A stretch of 64,000 bases of DNA from Streptomyces sp. MZ04 (GTDB lineage Bacteria > Actinomycetota > Actinomycetes > Streptomycetales > Streptomycetaceae). Below, in pieces: positions 60,608 through 64,000 of the stretch (position 1 is its first letter; the number at the start of each line of letters is the position of its first letter). The notes under the pieces were generated by a model that saw only the letters and a program-made list of their open reading frames with translations, did no database searches and had not been told where the DNA came from. The position numbers and the translations under genes are program-made. Location of the stretch: NCBI RefSeq assembly GCF_004684775.1, contig NZ_SRIC01000009.1, forward strand, positions 1-64,000. Direction: 5' to 3'.

Positions 60608-61989
60608 CCAAGGAGTTCGACCTCGGCAGACTCCTCGCCGAGCGGGGCGCCGAGCGCTACGACCTGCATGCGCGGCACCTGAACCACCAGCTGCCGCGGA
60701 TGCTGCACACCATCGGCTTCGACAAGGTCTACGAACGGGCCGAGGGCGCGTACTTCTGGGACGCGGACGGCGACGACTACCTCGACATGCTCGCGGGCTT
60801 CGGCGTGATGGGGCTCGGCCGGCACCACCCCGTCGTCCGCAAGGCGCTGCACGACGTCCTGGACGCCTCGCTCGCCGACCTGACGCGCTTCGACTGCCAG
60901 CCGCTGCCCGGCCTGCTCGCCGAGCAACTCCTCACGCACAGCCCGCACTTGGACCGGGTGTTCTTCGGCAACAGTGGTACGGAGGCCGTCGAGACGGCGC
61001 TGAAGTTCGCGCGGTACGCGACGGGGAAGCCGCGGGTGCTCTACTGCACGCACGCCTTCCACGGCCTGACCACCGGATCGCTCTCGGTCAACGGCGAGAG
61101 CGGATTCCGGGACGGCTTCGCGCCGCTGCTGCCCGACACGGCGATCCCGCTCGGCGATCTGGACGCCCTGGCGAAGGAGCTGAAGCAGGGCGACGTCGCC
61201 GGGCTCATCGTCGAGCCCATCCAAGGCAAGGGCGTGCACGAGACGCCGCCCGGATATCTGCGCGCCGCCCAGGAGTTGCTGCACCGGCACAAGGCGCTGC
61301 TCATCGCCGACGAGGTGCAGACCGGCCTCGGCAGGACCGGCGACTTCTACGCGTACCAGCACGAGGAGGGCGTCGAGCCGGACCTGCTGTGCGTCGCGAA
61401 GGCGCTGTCGGGCGGCTATGTGCCGGTCGGCGCGACGCTCGGCAAGGACTGGATCTTCAAGAAGGTCTTCTCGTCCATGGACCGGGTGCTCGTGCACTCG
61501 GCGAGCTTCGGCTCCAACGCGCAGGCGATGGCGGCCGGGCTCGCGGTCCTTTCCGTCATGGACGACGAGAAGGTCGTCGAGAACGCCCGGGTGACCGGGG
61601 AGCTGCTCAGGACCCGGCTCGCCGCGCTCGTCGACCGCTATGAGCTCCTGAGCGAGGTGCGCGGCCGCGGCCTCATGATCGGCATCGAGTTCGGGCGGCC
61701 CAAGTCCCTGAAGCTGCGCGGGCGTTGGACGATGCTGCAGGCGGCGCGCAAGGGTCTTTTCGCGCAGATGGTGGTCGTGCCGCTGCTGCAGAAGCACCGC
61801 ATCCTCACGCAGGTCTCCGGTGACCATCTGGAGGTCATCAAGCTGATCCCGCCGCTGATCATCGGGGAGCGCGAGGTGGACCGGTTCGTCGATGCCTTCA
61901 CCGCGGTGATGGACGAGGCGCACAGCGGCGGCGGTCTGATGTGGGACTTCGGCAGGACGCTGGTGAAGCAGGCGGTCGCGAACCGCTGA
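60604..61989 (+). CDS. PLP-dependent class III aminotransferase (probable hopanoid aminotransferase)
   Basis: A 461-residue class III (ornithine/acetylornithine type) aminotransferase. [18 protein letters not shown] (about residues 120-137) binds PLP phosphate, [14 protein letters not shown] (about 235-248) has the PLP Asp, and [14 protein letters not shown] holds the Schiff-base Lys266. It is translationally coupled to dxs at the end of the operon. In S. coelicolor the equivalent gene is thought to make aminobacteriohopanetriol, like HpnO of other bacteria; here that role is inferred from position. A 72-bp gap with two palindromes leads to the regulator gene. Confidence 0.88.
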   Translation: MTKEFDLGRLLAERGAERYDLHARHLNHQLPRMLHTIGFDKVYERAEGAYFWDADGDDYLDMLAGFGVMGLGRHHPVVRKALHDVLDASLADLTRFDCQPLPGLLAEQLLTHSPHLDRVFFGNSGTEAVETALKFARYATGKPRVLYCTHAFHGLTTGSLSVNGESGFRDGFAPLLPDTAIPLGDLDALAKELKQGDVAGLIVEPIQGKGVHETPPGYLRAAQELLHRHKALLIADEVQTGLGRTGDFYAYQHEEGVEPDLLCVAKALSGGYVPVGATLGKDWIFKKVFSSMDRVLVHSASFGSNAQAMAAGLAVLSVMDDEKVVENARVTGELLRTRLAALVDRYELLSEVRGRGLMIGIEFGRPKSLKLRGRWTMLQAARKGLFAQMVVVPLLQKHRILTQVSGDHLEVIKLIPPLIIGEREVDRFVDAFTAVMDEAHSGGGLMWDFGRTLVKQAVANR

Positions 61990-62006
61990 GGCACCCATCG
62001 GGTGGT

Positions 62007-62041
62007 TTGCCTCTGAGGCAAGAAAGTTGCCTCGGAGGCAA
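62007..62041. promoter_or_regulatory. Twin palindromic operator for the XRE-cupin regulator
   Basis: Two 15-bp palindromes, TTGCCTCTGAGGCAA (62007-62021) and TTGCCTCGGAGGCAA (62027-62041), differ only at the central base. Their starts are 20 bp apart, about two helical turns, placing bound dimers on one face. The second ends 20 bp before ATG 62062, so they overlap the expected promoter. The obvious candidate ligand is the adjacent regulator. Confidence 0.7.
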
Positions 62042-62061
62042 GGGCCTGGCTCAATCGAGGT

Positions 62062-62703
62062 ATGAGCCCTGCCGAGCCGGAGCCGGTCGACCCCGAGGCC
62101 GCCGAACCGCTGCCCGCCGTCGCGCCGCAACTGCGTGACCTGCGACGACGTGCCGCCCTCACGCTGGAGGCCGCGGCCCGCAGCGCCGGGCTCTCGCCCG
62201 CCCATCTCTCCCGCCTGGAGACCGGGCGGCGCCAGCCGTCGCTGCCGATGCTGCTCGCGCTCGCCCGCACCTACGGTACGACGGTCTCGGAGCTCCTGGG
62301 TGAGACCCCCGCGGACCGGGACGCGATCGTCCGCGCCGCCGGCATGGAGCCGACGCGGGCGGGCGGCTGGACCTACTGGCAGGCCGGGGCCCCGGCGCGC
62401 GGCATGCAGGCGCTGCGGGTGCATGTGCCGCACGGCGCGCAGGGCGACATCGTGCGCGTCCATCCCGGCGAGGAGTGGCTGTACGTCCTGAAGGGGCGGC
62501 TTCGGCTGCGGCTCGGCGACGCCACGTACACCCTCGAACCCGGGGACAGCGCGCACTTCGACTCGCTCACCCCGCACCGGATCGCCGCGGCCGACCGGCT
62601 CGGTGCCGATCTTCTCTTCGTCCACACCCTGCTGCAGAGCCCCGCCACCGCACTGTGCCTCGGCGGGACCCCGCAGAGCCCCACTCTGAGAGACCCGCGA
62701 TGA
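62062..62703 (+). CDS. XRE-family regulator with C-terminal cupin domain
   Basis: A 213-residue regulator. Residues about 20-78 form an XRE helix-turn-helix (LRDLRRRAALTLEAAARSAG, LSPAHLSRLETGRRQPSLPM). Residues about 110-195 are a cupin barrel (VHPGEEWLYVLKGRLRLRLG and LEPGDSAHFDSLTPHRI, with His and Glu residues suited to metal or ligand binding). Such proteins usually sense a small molecule. ATG 62062 lacks a clear ribosome site and may be leaderless. Twin palindromes directly upstream suggest autoregulation. It lies just after the hopanoid aminotransferase and is coupled by ATGA to a small membrane protein gene. Confidence 0.9.
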   Translation: MSPAEPEPVDPEAAEPLPAVAPQLRDLRRRAALTLEAAARSAGLSPAHLSRLETGRRQPSLPMLLALARTYGTTVSELLGETPADRDAIVRAAGMEPTRAGGWTYWQAGAPARGMQALRVHVPHGAQGDIVRVHPGEEWLYVLKGRLRLRLGDATYTLEPGDSAHFDSLTPHRIAAADRLGADLLFVHTLLQSPATALCLGGTPQSPTLRDPR

Positions 62704-62906
62704 CGGAACCTGAAGCGCAGCAGCCGGACCAGGGCCAGGAACAGGGCCGAGAACAGGGCCGAGACCGCTCTGCTCGCAGGGTCAAGTCCATGGAGGAGAA
62801 GTTCCCGCGGGGACTCTGGGTGCGGCTGATCGTCTACGTCGCGGTCGGCCACCTCTTCGCGGCCTTCATCTACCTGCTCTTCTCGCTGGGCGCGCAGAAC
62901 CAGTAG
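62700..62906 (+). CDS. Small single-pass membrane protein (DUF6126-like)
   Basis: A 68-residue protein. The N-terminal 40 residues are hydrophilic with Gln/Gly/Arg repeats (QGQEQGREQGRDRS), followed by KFPRGLWVRLIVYVAVGHLF and a single transmembrane helix (about residues 44-63). It resembles small Streptomyces proteins found next to XRE-cupin regulators (DUF6126, to my recollection). ATG overlaps the regulator stop (ATGA), so both are made together. A role as target or anchor of the regulator is possible; nothing in the sequence shows function. Confidence 0.82.
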   Translation: MTEPEAQQPDQGQEQGREQGRDRSARRVKSMEEKFPRGLWVRLIVYVAVGHLFAAFIYLLFSLGAQNQ

Positions 62907-62921
62907 CGCTGGTCCGGAGTC

Positions 62922-63728
62922 CTAGTCCAGCAGGTGCGACCGCAGCCGCTCGCGGGTCTCGGGGGCGACCTTGAGGCCCTCGGTGAGGTAGGTCTCCGTG
63001 TCGCCCCAGGTCTGGTCGATGGTCTCGAAGGCGGCCGACAGATAGGTGGCGCGGGCCTCGAAGAGCGGGCTGAGCAGCGCCATGACCTCGGGGGACATCG
63101 CGTCGGGGGAGCTGTCGCTGCGGTGCACCTTGTAGCGGCGGTGGGTGGCGTTCGACTCCAGGTAGTCCGCCTCGATGGCGTCGCGCTCGACGCCGACGGC
63201 GAGCAGCGTGACGGCTATGGAGAGGCCCGCGCGGTCCTTGCCCGCGGCGCAGTGCATCAGGGCGGGCACGCTGTCGCCCGCGATGTCGTGCAGCACGCGG
63301 CTGTGCTCGCCGGTGCGCTCCTTGATGATCGTGCGGTACGACGACGCCATGCGGTTCGCGGCCTGGCCGTCGTCGAGCGCCGCGCGCAGCTGGTCCAGAT
63401 CGCCCTCGCGCACCATCTGCCAGAACTCGGCGCCGTCGGCCGGGTCGGTCAGCGGCAGATTCACATTGCGTACGCCGGGCAGCGTGACGTCCGGGCCTTC
63501 GAGCCGCTGGTCGGCCGCGTTGCGGAAGTCGAAGATCGTGTGCAGGCCCAGCGACGAGAGGAACGCGGAGTCGGCCTCCGTGGCGTGCGCGAGGTGACCG
63601 CTGCGGAAGAGCCGGCCCTGCCGGACCCGGCGGCCGTCCATCGTCGGAAGTCCGCCCACATCACGGAAGTTGCGGACTCCGGTCAGCTCGGGCTCCGACA
63701 GCTCGGTCGGCGGGACTTGCTGCGTCAC
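62922..63728 (-). CDS. MptpB-like tyrosine/lipid phosphatase
   Basis: A 268-residue Cys-dependent phosphatase. The P-loop is MHCAAGKDRAGL with nucleophile Cys160 and the Lys-Asp-Arg signature of MptpB-type enzymes, which act on phosphotyrosine, phosphoserine and phosphoinositides. The N-terminal GVRNFRDVGGLPTMDGRRV (about residues 16-34) and LFRSGHL are family hallmarks. GTG 63728 has GGAGGAG 6 nt upstream; an upstream ATG in the frame has none. No signal peptide is present. It converges on the small membrane protein gene with a 15-bp gap. Confidence 0.9.
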   Translation of the reverse strand: MTQQVPPTELSEPELTGVRNFRDVGGLPTMDGRRVRQGRLFRSGHLAHATEADSAFLSSLGLHTIFDFRNAADQRLEGPDVTLPGVRNVNLPLTDPADGAEFWQMVREGDLDQLRAALDDGQAANRMASSYRTIIKERTGEHSRVLHDIAGDSVPALMHCAAGKDRAGLSIAVTLLAVGVERDAIEADYLESNATHRRYKVHRSDSSPDAMSPEVMALLSPLFEARATYLSAAFETIDQTWGDTETYLTEGLKVAPETRERLRSHLLD

Positions 63729-63910
63729 GGGGGCTCCTCCAGTCCGGCCGCCGGCGTTGCTCGCCGGTGGGGTGCGACTTCGACGATACGACATGGGTTC
63801 CTGGGGCAATCACTGCCGGTGCATGAGCGTTGCCTCACAGGTGATGCCGCCCCGATGATGTGCGTACACGCGCGTGCCTGTCGGTATCAGGTCGAATCTG
63901 TGGGGGACTG

Positions 63911-64000
63911 ATGATCGAGGTCGGCGAGAACGGTCGTACGTGGCTGCTTTCCGGGCCCACCAGCAGCTATGCGCTGCGGCTCACGGCCCGGGACGAGCTG
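63911..64000 (+). CDS. Probable alpha-galactosidase N-terminus (cut by window edge)
   Basis: Only 30 codons are visible: MIEVGENGRTWLLSGPTSSY and ten more. This resembles the first residues of Streptomyces GH36 alpha-galactosidases, whose N-terminal beta-domain starts with a similar GRTWLLSGPTSSYA segment; that match is from memory. ATG 63911 follows GGGGGA. A single TTGCCTC half-site lies upstream at 63830-63836. The rest of the gene is outside the window, so the catalytic domain cannot be checked. Confidence 0.5.
   Translation, partial: MIEVGENGRTWLLSGPTSSYALRLTARDEL

Noticed and set aside
60187-62625. Reverse-strand open frame of about 810 codons across dxs, the aminotransferase and the regulator
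   Set aside because: Shadow frame crossing three real genes and the twin operator; no motifs.

Overview
The window is a high-GC actinobacterial chromosome segment, almost certainly Streptomyces. The evidence is strong third-position GC, frequent GTG starts, GGAG-type ribosome sites, stop/start overlaps of the ATGA or GTGA kind, and a gene order that I recall from the S. coelicolor SCO67xx region (idi, zinc exporter, hopanoid cluster). I see no rRNA, tRNA, CRISPR array, insertion sequence, phage or attachment site. It reads as core or conserved-arm chromosome.

Region 1 (1-12739) is mainly acyl-CoA metabolism. After the 3' part of endonuclease V and a saccharopine-dehydrogenase-like gene comes a same-strand run: CoA-transferase III/alpha-methylacyl-CoA racemase, F420/LLM oxidoreductase, acyl-CoA dehydrogenase, thiolase and the FadB multifunctional enzyme. 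It has a recognisable promoter and a strong terminator. A lipoprotein and a divergent MerR regulator/acyl-CoA synthetase pair follow.

Region 2 (13000-31962) is mixed: an amino-acid permease, a macro-domain protein, an orphan F0 b-subunit-like protein, a hydrolase, an MpaB-like oxygenase with a Cys-containing regulator, three secreted peptidases (M1, S15, M14), a BCCT transporter, D-amino-acid oxidase, an unrecognised protein, an NDH-2-like flavoprotein with a membrane protein and an ECF41-type sigma factor, and an ABC-F ATPase.

Region 3 (31984-41513) holds tex, an SCO6745-like protein, a decayed GlxA/AraC regulator next to an intact DJ-1/PfpI gene, an enoyl-CoA hydratase, an HdeD-like membrane protein, an anti-sigma-like ATPase, idi, a zinc-exporter-like CDF protein with a probable Zur box, and galE.

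Region 4 (41760-48822) is a tightly overlapping cluster: a fused CDP-alcohol phosphotransferase that appears to start at CTG, a nucleotidyltransferase, a glycerol-1-phosphate-dehydrogenase-like enzyme, a second CDP-alcohol phosphotransferase lacking its last catalytic Asp, a family 2 glycosyltransferase, and a TagGH-type ABC exporter. It looks like a route to an exported phosphodiester-linked glycolipid or polymer of unknown structure.

Region 5 (49159-62906) is the hopanoid operon: hpnC, hpnD and hpnE make squalene from farnesyl diphosphate supplied by a local prenyl synthase; shc cyclises it; hpnH adds adenosyl; hpnG removes adenine; an aminotransferase probably makes the aminohopanoid. ispG and dxs feed the MEP pathway. 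An XRE-cupin regulator behind twin palindromes and a small membrane protein follow. The window closes with a MptpB-like phosphatase and the start of a probable alpha-galactosidase.

The points most worth pursuing are the region 4 cluster with its CTG start and degenerate phosphotransferase, the twin operator before the XRE-cupin gene, the orphan AtpF-like gene, the three-way-junction repeat at 6798-6953, and short tandem repeats at gene 3' ends. All family assignments are from reading the sequence; no database search was run.
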